64,000 nucleotides of DNA from Bacteroidota bacterium (GTDB lineage Bacteria; Bacteroidota; Ignavibacteria; UBA10030; UBA8401). Under the pieces are notes generated by a model. The model was not told where the DNA came from and made no database searches. It worked only from the letters and a program-made list of their open reading frames with translations. This document shows, piece after piece, positions 26,710 through 37,000 of this stretch. The stretch lies in assembly GCA_035506275.1 (NCBI GenBank), contig DATJPT010000003.1, positions 124,001-188,000 of the forward strand, written 5' to 3'. Numbering within the stretch: position 1 is the stretch's first letter; each line of letters starts with the position of its first letter. The position numbers and the translations under genes were made by a program.

Positions 26710-28117
26710 AGGCAGAATCTTAGTCGCAGACGATGAAAGGTCGTTGACAGTTTCGGTGAAGAACGTTCTCGCCGATGCTGGATATTCGGTTGGAGTGAGC
26801 TCCAACAGGGATGAGTTCCTCGCGCAGCTCTCCTCGTTCAACCCGGATGTCATTTTGCTCGACATCTATCTCGGGGCGGCAAACGGTATCCAGATCCTTA
26901 AACAGATCAAGTTCGACGGATGGAAGGCCCCGGTGATCATGATGACGGCACACTCCGACGTTTCGCTGGCGGTGCAGGCGATGAAGGAAGGGGCGGCGGA
27001 CTTTGTCGTGAAACCCTTCGACCTCAACCACCTTATCGTTCTCATCGAGAAGAATCTCGAGTTCGCTCACCTCGAAAGCCGAGTTTCCATGCTGCAGGAG
27101 GAGCTTGAAAAGCAGCGGTCGCGGAGCGGCATCATCGGCAGCAGCGCCGCCCTCCGGCGCGTCCTCGAAGTGACGGAAAAGCTCGCCTCTGGGGAAAGTA
27201 CGACGGTGCTTATCGAAGGAGAGAGCGGAACGGGAAAGGAGCTTCTCGCGCGGTTCATCCATCAGAAGAGCGCGGTCCGCAGCAACCAGCCTTTCATCGC
27301 CCTTAACTGCGCCGCGATTCCCAAAGACCTCGCGGAGAGCGAATTTTTCGGCTACGAAAAAGGAGCTTTCACCGGCGCTACGGAAAGGATGAAGCAGGGG
27401 AAATTTGAAATGGCGAACGGAGGAACGATCCTGCTTGACGAGGTCGGCGAGTTGTCGCTTGACATGCAGGTGAAGCTCCTCAGGGTTCTCGAGGAACGGA
27501 AGTTCTATCGCCTCGGAGGAACAAGGGAAATTTCAGTCGACGTCCGGGTCATCGCCGCATCGAACAGAAATCTTGCCAACGAGGTCGAGGCTGGCAGATT
27601 CCGGGGAGACCTCTTCTACCGGTTGAATGTTGCCGTCGTGAAGATCCCGCCCTTGCGCGAACGAAAAGAGGACATTGAAGCCTTGACCTACGCATTCGTC
27701 CAGGAATTCGCACGAAAATTCAACAAACAGGTTCCTCAGATCGATCCCGATGTCAAGGAGGTACTTCTCAGGCTTCCGTGGAAAGGCAACGTGCGGGAAC
27801 TGAGAAACGCCATCGAACGCATCGTTCTGCTCAACGACACCCCCGTGATCACGAGGAACGAAATTGCCTTTCTTTCGGGGGACGAGGGGAAGGGGGATGG
27901 ATCGGCGCGGCCTGAGAACGGTGAATTCATATTGAAAGTACCCGCGAAGGGGATCGGCATGTCCGAGGTGCTTAAAGATCTTATCCTCAAGACTCTTGAG
28001 ATCACGGACGGCAATCAGGTGCAGGCGGCGAAGGTCTTGGGGATCACTCGTTCGAAGCTCCGGTACAAAATGGACCAGCTTAAGATCAAATCGGGGCAGC
28101 GGGTTTATTCGGCATAA
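26702..28117 (+). CDS. NtrC-family sigma-54-dependent response regulator
   Basis: This 471-residue regulator has a receiver (phosphorylation site D54, VILLDIYLGAANG), an AAA+ domain with Walker A GESGTGKE and the sigma-54 contact loop GAFTGA, Walker B GTILLDEVGEL, the sensor region DVRVIAASNRNL, and a Fis-type helix-turn-helix at the C-terminus (NQVQAAKVLGITRSKLRYKM). It activates sigma-54 promoters by ATP-driven remodelling. Three sigma-54-like promoters lie in this window (38.6, 45.2 and 54.1 kb), so it is a good candidate for the flagellar master activator. That link is an inference, since sigma-54 itself is not encoded here. Confidence 0.95.
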   Translation: MDKGRILVADDERSLTVSVKNVLADAGYSVGVSSNRDEFLAQLSSFNPDVILLDIYLGAANGIQILKQIKFDGWKAPVIMMTAHSDVSLAVQAMKEGAADFVVKPFDLNHLIVLIEKNLEFAHLESRVSMLQEELEKQRSRSGIIGSSAALRRVLEVTEKLASGESTTVLIEGESGTGKELLARFIHQKSAVRSNQPFIALNCAAIPKDLAESEFFGYEKGAFTGATERMKQGKFEMANGGTILLDEVGELSLDMQVKLLRVLEERKFYRLGGTREISVDVRVIAASNRNLANEVEAGRFRGDLFYRLNVAVVKIPPLRERKEDIEALTYAFVQEFARKFNKQVPQIDPDVKEVLLRLPWKGNVRELRNAIERIVLLNDTPVITRNEIAFLSGDEGKGDGSARPENGEFILKVPAKGIGMSEVLKDLILKTLEITDGNQVQAAKVLGITRSKLRYKMDQLKIKSGQRVYSA

Positions 28118-28180
28118 GAGGGCATTACAGCGGCATCCTTCAAGGTCGAAGGAAGAATTTTTGCACTACGACAAACGGTG

Positions 28181-30763
28181 ATGGAGCGTCACGGAAATAA
28201 CAGAGGCGAAAAGTCCGCGGGTATTGTTGCAGCGGCTATGGGATTTTTCCAAAGGGGATGGGAAGTCATCCGATCGCTCCCGCTCACAATAACTATTTTA
28301 CTGCTTACCATTGTCGTCGGGATCGTCGCTGCAGCGCTCGTCTATTATCGTTATCAGGAGGCTTGGAATATCCGTGAACACCAATCGGAGCTCTCTTCGA
28401 TCGCAGACCTCAAAGTCGGTCAGATTGTACGATGGCGTCTTGAACGCGAAGGGGACGGCCTTATCATTGCCCACAACAGCGCATTCGCCGTTCAGGCGAA
28501 GGCCTTCTTCGACGACGAGCGCTCAGCCGGAGAGATCCTTCAGTGGGTGAAGATCATGTGTACGCACAATGACTATTCAGGTGCCGGCCTTTATGACAGC
28601 ACCGGCAGGCTTCGGTTGTCATACGGCATGTTTGGGAAAAAGGTGGGGAAGGAGGACCATGAACTGATTGATGAATCCTTAACGAAGAAAGAGGTCGTGC
28701 TATCCGATCTCCATCTCGAAGAAAATTCGGGACAGCCTGCTGCCGATCTTGTGGTCCCCTTGCTCATGGGGGATTCGGCCGGTGGACGGCCGGTAGGATC
28801 ATATCTCTTCCATATAGATCCCCGGGCGTATCTTTTTCCGCTGGTCCGGTCATGGCCGTCGGAAAGCCGAACTTCAGAATCGCTGCTGATCCGCAGGGAA
28901 GGGGACGAAGTGGTTTATCTTAACGAACTCCGTCATCTGCGAGGGCCTGCGATGCAGTTGAGGAAGCCCGCGTCGGCAAAAGAACTCACCGCTGCCCTTG
29001 CGGTGAACGGCGCCGAAGGGGCCGTTTCCGGAATCGACTATCGGGGCGTCAACGTCATCGCTGCCGTAAAAAAAGTTCCCGGTACTTCCTGGTACTTCAT
29101 TGCTAAAGTAGACCGGGATGAGGTCGACGAAATTCTCCGCCAACAAGGATTGATGGATTCGCTGGTCGGCGTCCTTTTCATCCTCGCGACCCTTGCGATC
29201 GCAGGCTTCTGGTGGAGACATCAGCGGGTCCGCTTTTTCCGGTCCCAATTGTCGGCGGAACAAGAGCGGCGCGCACTCGTCCAGCATTTCGAGTATCTCG
29301 TCCGATTCGCAAACGACATTATCATTCTCGCCGACAAAGACCTCAAGATCGTAGAGGCAAATAACAAGGCGATGGAGGTCTATGGCTACCTGCGAGAAGA
29401 GCTGATCGGATCGAACCTGGCGACGTTGGAAGCGGCCGAGCGAGCAGACCAGTTTTCAGAACAACTGAGGTTTCTCAATTTATTTCTCGGCGCCACGTAC
29501 GAATCGATGCATCAGAAGAAAGACGGAACCACGTTTCCCGTCGAAGTGAGCGCCCGTGTCATCACCATTGAGGGGACGGTCTATTATCAGACCATCTCGC
29601 GCGATATCACTGAACGAAAAAGGGCTGAAGCGGAATTACGGGAAAGAGAATACTGGATACAGGAATCGCAGCGCGTTGGGCACATCGGCTCGTATGCATT
29701 TGATTTCCGAAAAGATTCTTGGACAAGTTCCGGCGTTCTTGACAGCATCTTCGGCATCGGACCTAAGGATGACAGGACCATTAACGGTTGGTTGAATATT
29801 GTTCATCCCGATGAAAGAGAGGAAATGCTCCGGTATTTTACCAACGAGGTGATTCGTGCGGCAAAGCCCTTCGATAAGGAATACCGGATCGTGCGGAGAA
29901 ACGACGGAGCCGTCCGCTGGGTTTGGGGGCGCGGGGAACTGAGCTTCGACACAAGCGGCGTGCTGACAGCTATGGTTGGAACGATACAGGATATTACGGA
30001 TCGCAAGGAAGCCGAGGCGGAAATCCGCAGCCTTAACGCCGAGCTCGAGCGAAGAGTGCGCGACCGGACCTCTGAACTGGAAAGCGCTAACCGGGAGCTC
30101 GAGGCATTTTCGTATTCCGTCTCTCACGACCTCCGCGCCCCTCTGCGCGGCATCGACGGATGGAGCCTCGCTTTGGCCGAGGATTATGGGCCCGCGCTCG
30201 ACGCGAAGGCAAATGAATATGTCGTACGGATTCGCAACGAGGCGCAGCGCATGGGAGCGCTCATCGACGACCTCCTGCAGCTATCGAAGGTGACCCGGGC
30301 CGATATTTCTTTAACGCGGTTGAATATTTCCGCCCTCGTCCGGACGGTCGCCGCGCGGTTACAAGAGTTTCACCGTACGCGTTCGATCGAGTTCAGCATA
30401 GAAGATGGATTGCTGGTGGACGGGGATGCGCATCTTCTTGAGATCGCCATGACCAATCTTCTTGATAACGCCTGTAAGTTTACCGGACACCGCTCGGAGG
30501 CGAAAGTGGAATTCGGGAAAAGAGATATGGACGGGAGGCGCGTATATTACGTCAAGGACAACGGCGTAGGATTTGACATGGCCTATGCCCAAAAAATGTT
30601 CGGCGCCTTCCAGCGGATGCATAAGAATTCTGAGTTTCCGGGGACCGGCGTTGGCCTCGCGACGGTCCAGAGGATCATCCGGCGCCACCGGGGCGAGATC
30701 TGGGCCGAAGCGGCCGTTGGAAACGGGGCGACGTTCTTCTTCACCTTACAGGAACCGGCATGA
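28181..30763 (+). CDS. Membrane sensor histidine kinase with two PAS domains
   Basis: This 860-residue kinase has a transmembrane helix near residues 32-56 (TITILLLTIVVGIVAAALVY), a periplasmic sensor of about 270 residues without a recognised name (it contains GAGLYDSTGRLRLSYG, as in Cache-like folds), and a second helix near 327-347. A PAS domain (about 375-485) and a PAS_3-type domain (about 495-615) follow, and then the kinase core (SYSVSHDLRAPLRGIDGW, H649; DNGVGFDM; GTGVGLATVQRII). This core resembles phytochrome-type kinases. I take the ATG at 28181, although a GTG directly before it is also possible. Its end overlaps the next regulator by 4 bases, indicating a pair. Confidence 0.9.
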   Translation: MERHGNNRGEKSAGIVAAAMGFFQRGWEVIRSLPLTITILLLTIVVGIVAAALVYYRYQEAWNIREHQSELSSIADLKVGQIVRWRLEREGDGLIIAHNSAFAVQAKAFFDDERSAGEILQWVKIMCTHNDYSGAGLYDSTGRLRLSYGMFGKKVGKEDHELIDESLTKKEVVLSDLHLEENSGQPAADLVVPLLMGDSAGGRPVGSYLFHIDPRAYLFPLVRSWPSESRTSESLLIRREGDEVVYLNELRHLRGPAMQLRKPASAKELTAALAVNGAEGAVSGIDYRGVNVIAAVKKVPGTSWYFIAKVDRDEVDEILRQQGLMDSLVGVLFILATLAIAGFWWRHQRVRFFRSQLSAEQERRALVQHFEYLVRFANDIIILADKDLKIVEANNKAMEVYGYLREELIGSNLATLEAAERADQFSEQLRFLNLFLGATYESMHQKKDGTTFPVEVSARVITIEGTVYYQTISRDITERKRAEAELREREYWIQESQRVGHIGSYAFDFRKDSWTSSGVLDSIFGIGPKDDRTINGWLNIVHPDEREEMLRYFTNEVIRAAKPFDKEYRIVRRNDGAVRWVWGRGELSFDTSGVLTAMVGTIQDITDRKEAEAEIRSLNAELERRVRDRTSELESANRELEAFSYSVSHDLRAPLRGIDGWSLALAEDYGPALDAKANEYVVRIRNEAQRMGALIDDLLQLSKVTRADISLTRLNISALVRTVAARLQEFHRTRSIEFSIEDGLLVDGDAHLLEIAMTNLLDNACKFTGHRSEAKVEFGKRDMDGRRVYYVKDNGVGFDMAYAQKMFGAFQRMHKNSEFPGTGVGLATVQRIIRRHRGEIWAEAAVGNGATFFFTLQEPA

Positions 30764-31200
30764 ACACAAGAACAATTCTGCTCGTGGAAGACAATCCAAG
30801 CGACGTCGAACTGACAAAGCGTGCGTTCGAAAAAGGAAGGATCACCAACACCTTGGTCGTCGCCGAGGACGGCCAGGATGCCCTTGACTATCTCTTCTGT
30901 GAAAGAAAATACAAGCAGCGCATGTCAACGGAAATGCCCGCGTTGATCCTCTTAGACCTTAAATTACCGAAGGTCGACGGGCTCGAAGTGCTTCGGCGCT
31001 TACGGCATGCCGAGAAGACGCACCGTCTCCCGATCGTCATGCTCACTTCTTCCAAAGAAGAGCGCGATCTCGCAACAAGCTACGATCTGGGAGTCAACAG
31101 TTATATCACCAAGCCCGTCGATTTTTCTCAGTTCGCCGATGCGGTAAAGAGCCTCGGCCTATACTGGCTTGTCATCAACGAACCGCCACCAATCGTTTGA
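30760..31200 (+). CDS. Single-domain response regulator (Rcp1-like)
   Basis: This 146-residue protein is a receiver domain alone: ILLVEDNPSDVELTKRAFEK, phosphorylation site D66 (LILLDLKLPKVDG), IVMLTSS and SYITKPVDF. The NPSDVELT stretch and the longer beta4-alpha4 region are typical of the Rcp1 group that pairs with phytochrome-like kinases. That is consistent with the SHDLRAPL kinase whose stop codon it overlaps (ATGA). It has no output domain, so it must act by binding a partner or by passing phosphate on, perhaps to the kinase encoded immediately downstream. Confidence 0.93.
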   Translation: MNTRTILLVEDNPSDVELTKRAFEKGRITNTLVVAEDGQDALDYLFCERKYKQRMSTEMPALILLDLKLPKVDGLEVLRRLRHAEKTHRLPIVMLTSSKEERDLATSYDLGVNSYITKPVDFSQFADAVKSLGLYWLVINEPPPIV

Positions 31201-31208
31201 GGTCTCTC

Positions 31209-33899
31209 ATGGACAACACACTTCGAATACTCATGGTTGAGGATTCTGAGAACGATGCAGCGCTCATCGTGCGTCAGCTCGAGAAAGCGAATTTTACGGT
31301 CGATGTCAAAAGAGTCGAGACGCGTTCACAGATGGAGGCGTCTCTTGTTGGCGAAAAATGGGATCTGATTTTGTCCGATTACACGATGCCTCAGTTCAAT
31401 GCGTTCGAAGCTTTGCAGGTGGTCCAACGGGCAGAACTGGACATCCCGTTCGTTGTCGTCTCCGGGACGCTGGATGAAGAAACGGCCGTGGAAATTATGA
31501 GGCTCGGTGCGCACGACTATCTGATGAAAGACAAACTGGCGCGGCTTGCCCAGATCGTGAAACGGGAGATCGACGACGCCCGGCTCCGCAGAGAGCGAAG
31601 GTTGACGGAGAGGGCATTGAGGGAAAGCGAGGCGCGGCTCACCACGCTCATCAACACTGCCCGCGATGTAATATTCACGATGACTCCTGACGGAATATTT
31701 ACTTCCCTGAACCCTTCGTTCGAAACGTTCACAGGCTGGCCGACCGCCGAGTGGGTCGGAAGGTCGTTCGAAGAGCTGCTCGTGGCGGAGGACGTTCCCA
31801 AAGCGCTCGACCGACTGCACAGGATTGTCAAGGGGGAACCGAACATCGTCACTGAATTGCGCATTACAACAAAGGATCGCGGCGCGACCCATGCAGAGCT
31901 TATCGTCACGAGGCATCTGCAGAACGGAGAGTTGATAGAGCTCCTCGGCATTGCGCGCGACGTCACCGAGCGGAGGGAGGCCGAAGTGAGGCTGCGCAGG
32001 AACGAAGCGCTCCTCTCCGATGCAATGAGGATCGCAAAACTTGCCCCGTGGGAATACGACATCGCCCGCGATATGTATACCTTCAACGACCATTTCTACG
32101 AGGTTTTTCACACGACCGCAGAGGAAGCAGGGGGCTACACGATGCCTTCGTCCGAATATGTCCGCCGCTTTGTCCACCCCGATGATGCGCCGTTCGTACT
32201 GCGCGAAATTGCAAAAGCAAGCAAATCACCCGAAGATCAGACGAATCATCATCTCGAACATCGCATGCTGTACGCCGACGGAGGCGTTGGCTACCTTGAG
32301 GCGAGCATTTTCATCGTGAAAGACGAACAGGGAAGGACCATCCGCCGATACGGAGTCAATCAAGACATCACCCAAAGAAAAAAGGCCGAGGAGCAGCTTC
32401 GTCAGAGCGAAGAGCGGTATCGCCAGTTTTTTGAGGACGACCTCACCGGAGACTTTATCAGCACCGTTGAAGGAAAAATTCTCTCGTGCAATCCGGCCTT
32501 TGCGCGTATCTACGGTTTTGATTCGGTCGAAGATGTCCTGAACACGAATGCGGAGTCGTTTTATTTGTCCCGCGAAGACAGGGAGAATTTCATCGATCTC
32601 CTTCGTAAAAAGCGAAAGCTTGAGTACCACGAGGAGACGGCCCGGAGAAAAGACGGAAAAATGATCTATCTCGTTTCGAACGAAATCGGGATCTTCGACG
32701 AAAACGACGAATTGGTTCAGATCAAAGGGTACATGTTCGACGACACGGAACGGCGGCTGCTCGAAGAGCAGCTGCGTCAGTCTCAAAAGATGGAGAGCAT
32801 CGGCACGCTGGCCGGAGGGATTGCTCACGATTTTAACAACATTCTCAACAATATTCTTGGATTTGTCATGCAATTGAAGAAGTATGCCCACGACCCCGTG
32901 AAGGTCGCAAAATATACCGAAACAATCGAAAAATCCGCCACGCGCGGGGCCGAATTGTCCTCGCACCTCCTCTCGGTTTCAAGGAGGAAAAAACGCGAAG
33001 ACTCGGAATTTGATGTCGGACCGCTCATCGGCGAGATCACAAATCTCTGTTCCGAGACATTCCCTCGGACCATCACGGTGAAGAAGATTCTGGGGGAGGA
33101 TCTTCTCCATCTGAAAGGAGACCGAGGATCGTTGTATCAAGTCCTGTTGAACTTGACAGTGAACGCCCGCGATGCCATGCCGAGCGGCGGGACGCTGACC
33201 ATCGCAGCCCGTACGTGCACAGTGGGAGAAGAGGTCAATCCCCGGCTTCTTCCGCCGGACGTCGTTCGATGCGTCGAGGTGACGGTCTCCGACACCGGCA
33301 TCGGGATGTCGGAAGCGGTCCGGGAGAAGATTTTTGACCCGTTCTTCACGACAAAAGAGCAGGGGAAAGGGACCGGTCTGGGATTGTCGATCGTCTACAA
33401 TATTGTGAAAGAACATCATGGCGCAATCCTCGTCGAGAGCGCAGAAAGAGAAGGGACAACATTCAAGGTCTACCTCCCTTCTCTTGAACCCGCCGCGAAT
33501 GTGTCGGATGCTGTTCCATCGGAGGGACACGGCGAGCTTATTCTTCTCGTCGATGACGAAGAGATGATGCAGGAGCTTGGGAGGGAATTGCTCGAGGACA
33601 ACGGCTATAAAGTCCTTGTCGCGAAAGACGGCGTTGAAGCCGTGGAGATGTACCAACAACGGGGGAGCGAAATCTCTCTCGTCATTCTGGACCTTGTCAT
33701 GCCCCGCATGGACGGCGGACAAACCTACATGGAGCTGAAAAAAATGAACAACGGCGTTAAGGCGTTTTTCTGTTCCGGATTTACGTCGGATAAAGTTATT
33801 ACTCAGCTGTTGGAAGAAGAGCATTTGCAGGCGATAAAAAAACCTTTCCATCCGACGGAATTCATCAGAATGGTTCAAACTACCTTGCACAGTAACTAA
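31209..33899 (+). CDS. Hybrid histidine kinase: receiver, three PAS, kinase, receiver
   Basis: This 896-residue soluble protein has an N-terminal receiver ([21 protein letters not shown]57 in [13 protein letters not shown]) and three PAS domains (roughly residues 140-255, 265-390 and 395-515). The kinase core has [19 protein letters not shown] (H540), the ATPase segment SDTGIGMSE and [15 protein letters not shown], and a C-terminal receiver with D828 ([13 protein letters not shown]). Having receivers at both ends suggests a branched phosphorelay. I use the ATG at 31209, which has TGAGG in front. A TTG at 31197 overlapping the previous stop is less likely. Confidence 0.92.
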   Translation: MDNTLRILMVEDSENDAALIVRQLEKANFTVDVKRVETRSQMEASLVGEKWDLILSDYTMPQFNAFEALQVVQRAELDIPFVVVSGTLDEETAVEIMRLGAHDYLMKDKLARLAQIVKREIDDARLRRERRLTERALRESEARLTTLINTARDVIFTMTPDGIFTSLNPSFETFTGWPTAEWVGRSFEELLVAEDVPKALDRLHRIVKGEPNIVTELRITTKDRGATHAELIVTRHLQNGELIELLGIARDVTERREAEVRLRRNEALLSDAMRIAKLAPWEYDIARDMYTFNDHFYEVFHTTAEEAGGYTMPSSEYVRRFVHPDDAPFVLREIAKASKSPEDQTNHHLEHRMLYADGGVGYLEASIFIVKDEQGRTIRRYGVNQDITQRKKAEEQLRQSEERYRQFFEDDLTGDFISTVEGKILSCNPAFARIYGFDSVEDVLNTNAESFYLSREDRENFIDLLRKKRKLEYHEETARRKDGKMIYLVSNEIGIFDENDELVQIKGYMFDDTERRLLEEQLRQSQKMESIGTLAGGIAHDFNNILNNILGFVMQLKKYAHDPVKVAKYTETIEKSATRGAELSSHLLSVSRRKKREDSEFDVGPLIGEITNLCSETFPRTITVKKILGEDLLHLKGDRGSLYQVLLNLTVNARDAMPSGGTLTIAARTCTVGEEVNPRLLPPDVVRCVEVTVSDTGIGMSEAVREKIFDPFFTTKEQGKGTGLGLSIVYNIVKEHHGAILVESAEREGTTFKVYLPSLEPAANVSDAVPSEGHGELILLVDDEEMMQELGRELLEDNGYKVLVAKDGVEAVEMYQQRGSEISLVILDLVMPRMDGGQTYMELKKMNNGVKAFFCSGFTSDKVITQLLEEEHLQAIKKPFHPTEFIRMVQTTLHSN

Positions 33900-34002
33900 A
33901 ATATCCTACAACGGAACCTCTGACGTATCTCGAGGAGCTGGAAGAATCACCGAGCGCTGATGGGGGAGTGATCTCGTGGTCCTGGGATGAGGAAATAAGA
34001 AG

Positions 34003-37000
34003 ATGGATACCACCATAAAGTTCCGCCCCGGCTCTTACCGCAGTTTTCGCAAGTACTCTATTTTCCGGTACACCTTGATGTATGTGGTCTTTTCCTGTCT
34101 TTGGATAGGATTTTCCGACCGCGTGCTCTTCTGGACCGTCTCAACCCCCAGTCTCATCACTCTTCTCTCTACGGTGAAGGGTTTCCTTTTCGTCGCCGTG
34201 ACCGCTCTGTTATGGCACAGCCTGATGGCCCATAACGCAAAGAGAATTTCGAACTCTCAATCGGCGTACAGGGCACTCTTCGACTCCAGCCCCATTCCGA
34301 TCGTCGTGAGTTCGTACTCGAACGGAAAAACCGTCGATGCCAACGACAGTTTCATCCGTTTGAGCGGCTACAGCCGAGAGGAACTTATCGGCCGCACGGC
34401 CTCTGAACTCGGAATCTATCCCGATGATGAAAATAGCGACGCTCTGCTGAAGAAACTGAACACTGAGGGAAGGGTGCATTCGGCAAGCGGCCTCTTCCGA
34501 ACCAAATCGGGAGAGACGAGGAACATCCTCCGCTGGCTCGAGCTCGTTTCATTGGATGAGAATGAGTATGTTCACGCGTTGGCAATTGATGTCACCGAGA
34601 AGCTTCGTGCTGAAAGGGAATTGAGAGAAAGTGAACAGCGTTTCGCAACGGTCTTTAACGCTAACCCAATTTGTATGAGCCTGACGAGGATGGCGGACAG
34701 AAAATTCTTCGACGTCAATCAAGAATTCCTTTCGTTATTGGAGTACGAACGCGAAGAGGTGTTGGGGAGCGATCCGCTGGCGCTGAAAATGTGGGTTGAC
34801 GAGGGGGACAGAGCCAACATGGTCCACAACCTTGTCACCAACGGAAGGGCAGATCGCTTTGAATCTCGATTTCGGACTAAGAACGGCAGCATAAAAGACG
34901 TCAGAGTTATCGCAGAGTTGATCGAGGTGGCGGGAGAAAAATATATCCTGGGGCTTTCAGAAGATGTCACGGCGCGGAAACAAGCGGATGAGAACGTTCG
35001 CCTCAGTGAAGAGAGGTTCCGCAAACTCTTTGAAGAGTCCCCGATCGGGATCGCCTTCCTTGGCCAGGAACGCGAGATCTTTCTGACCAACCAGCGCTAC
35101 AGGGATTTTCTCGGTTACACTGAAGCGGAGATTCGGAGCCTCGGACCAAAGGGCCTGCTCCACCCGGACGATTGGGAGCCGTCCCTTGCAATGAGCGATC
35201 GGTTGCGAAACGGAAGCATCCCCCTCTTCCATCTGGAGCAGCGCTATGTCCGGAAAGACGGGGCAGTTGTTTGGTCGGACACACACATCACGCCGGTCAG
35301 GGATAAGAATGGAACCATAATTCATACGATCGGATGGGTTCAGGACATCACAGATAAGAAGCGATGGTTGGAAACATTGGCGGCGAGTGAAACCAAGCTT
35401 CGCGCCATCCTTGACAACTCAAGCGAAGCGATCGGAGTCCACGTGAACGGCGTATGGGAAGAGTGCAATGCCGCCGCTATCCGGTTGTTCGGAGTTTCTT
35501 CGCCGAAGGAGTTGATCGGACAATCCATTCTCGGTGTTATCGCACCGGAAGAACGCTCGCGAATCGACGAATTTGTCAGGAGCCGTGGAGGCATGGCTGA
35601 TGCGCCAACATCGTACATCACGAGAGGCTTGAAAGCGGACGGGTCCATGTTTGATATGGAAGTTTCCCTGGCGACATATGTCCTGGACGGACGTCAGCAG
35701 GTTCTTGTTGTGCTGAGGGACGTCACCGAGCGGAAGCAGGCGGAAGAAAGGCTCCGAGAAAGCGAAGAACGATTCCGCCAACTGGCGGATGCCGCGGTGG
35801 AGGGCATCGGATTCTCTGAGAACGGCGTTTTTGTGAACGGCAACCGGCGTCTTGCCGAGATGCTGGGTTATGACCTGGAAGAGATGATTGGGCTCCCCGT
35901 GAGCGGATTCATTGCTCCAGAGGATCGTCCCCTGGTCATGAAGCATATCCGCGACAATTATGTGGGGCAATACGAGCACTCGCTGTTGCGGAAGGACGGA
36001 TCGACCCTCCCGGTAGATTCGCACGCACGCACAATGAAGTTGAAAGGGAAAATGGTTCGTGTCTCCGTTCTCCTCGACATCAACGAACGGAAGCGCAAAG
36101 AGCAAGAGCTTTCCGATGCGCTCGAGAGATATCGCCTCCTCTTTGAAATGTCGCCGGACGCGATCAGCCAGTTTGATAATGATCTTAACGTCGTGAGGAT
36201 GAATCCTGCCGCGGTCCATCTGTTCGGATTTCACTCCGAAGCCGAAAGCGTAGGACGCAACTCGCTCGACTACGTCGAGCCCGCCGATCTGGAGGACGTG
36301 ATGGGGACGGTGAGAACAGTTTTTGATAAGGGGAGTATCCAGAATGTACGCCATCGCCTGCGCCGAACCGACGGAACGTCGTTCCCGTCTGAGATGAGCG
36401 GATCGCTCCTCAGGGGGCCAGGAGGTTATCCCGCAGGAGTGATAGTGGTTATCCGGGATATTTCCAAACAAATCAATAGCGAACAGCTTCTCCGTGAAAG
36501 CAACGAAAAATTCGAAAAAATATTTCAGGCTGCCCCCCTGATGGTCAGCCTTTCGTCCGTTGAAGAGGGGAGATTTTTGGAAGTCAATGAAACTGCGGTC
36601 AGACTCTGCGGATTCAGCCGCGATGAGGTCATAGGCAAAAGCTCAACCGAGATCGGTCTGATCTCTCAAATGGATAGGGATCGTATTGCGCGGGTACTGA
36701 GGGAAAATGGCACGGTCGATGATATCCAACTTGTTCTGCATCGGAAAGACGGTACGGCATTCTTCTGCAGCTATGGAGCGAGAATTGTCAGCGTGGGCGG
36801 GAAAGACTGTCTCCTCTCGGTCTCGCAAGACATCACGGACAAGATGGAAGCAGAGGAGAGATTGAGGACACTCTCGAGAGCGGTCGAGCAAAGCCCAGCA
36901 TCCGTTGTCATCACGGACATCAACGGCGTTATCGAATACGTCAACCCCAAGTTTACCGAGGTGACCCAATACAATCTCGATGAAGCGGTAGGACGCCGTC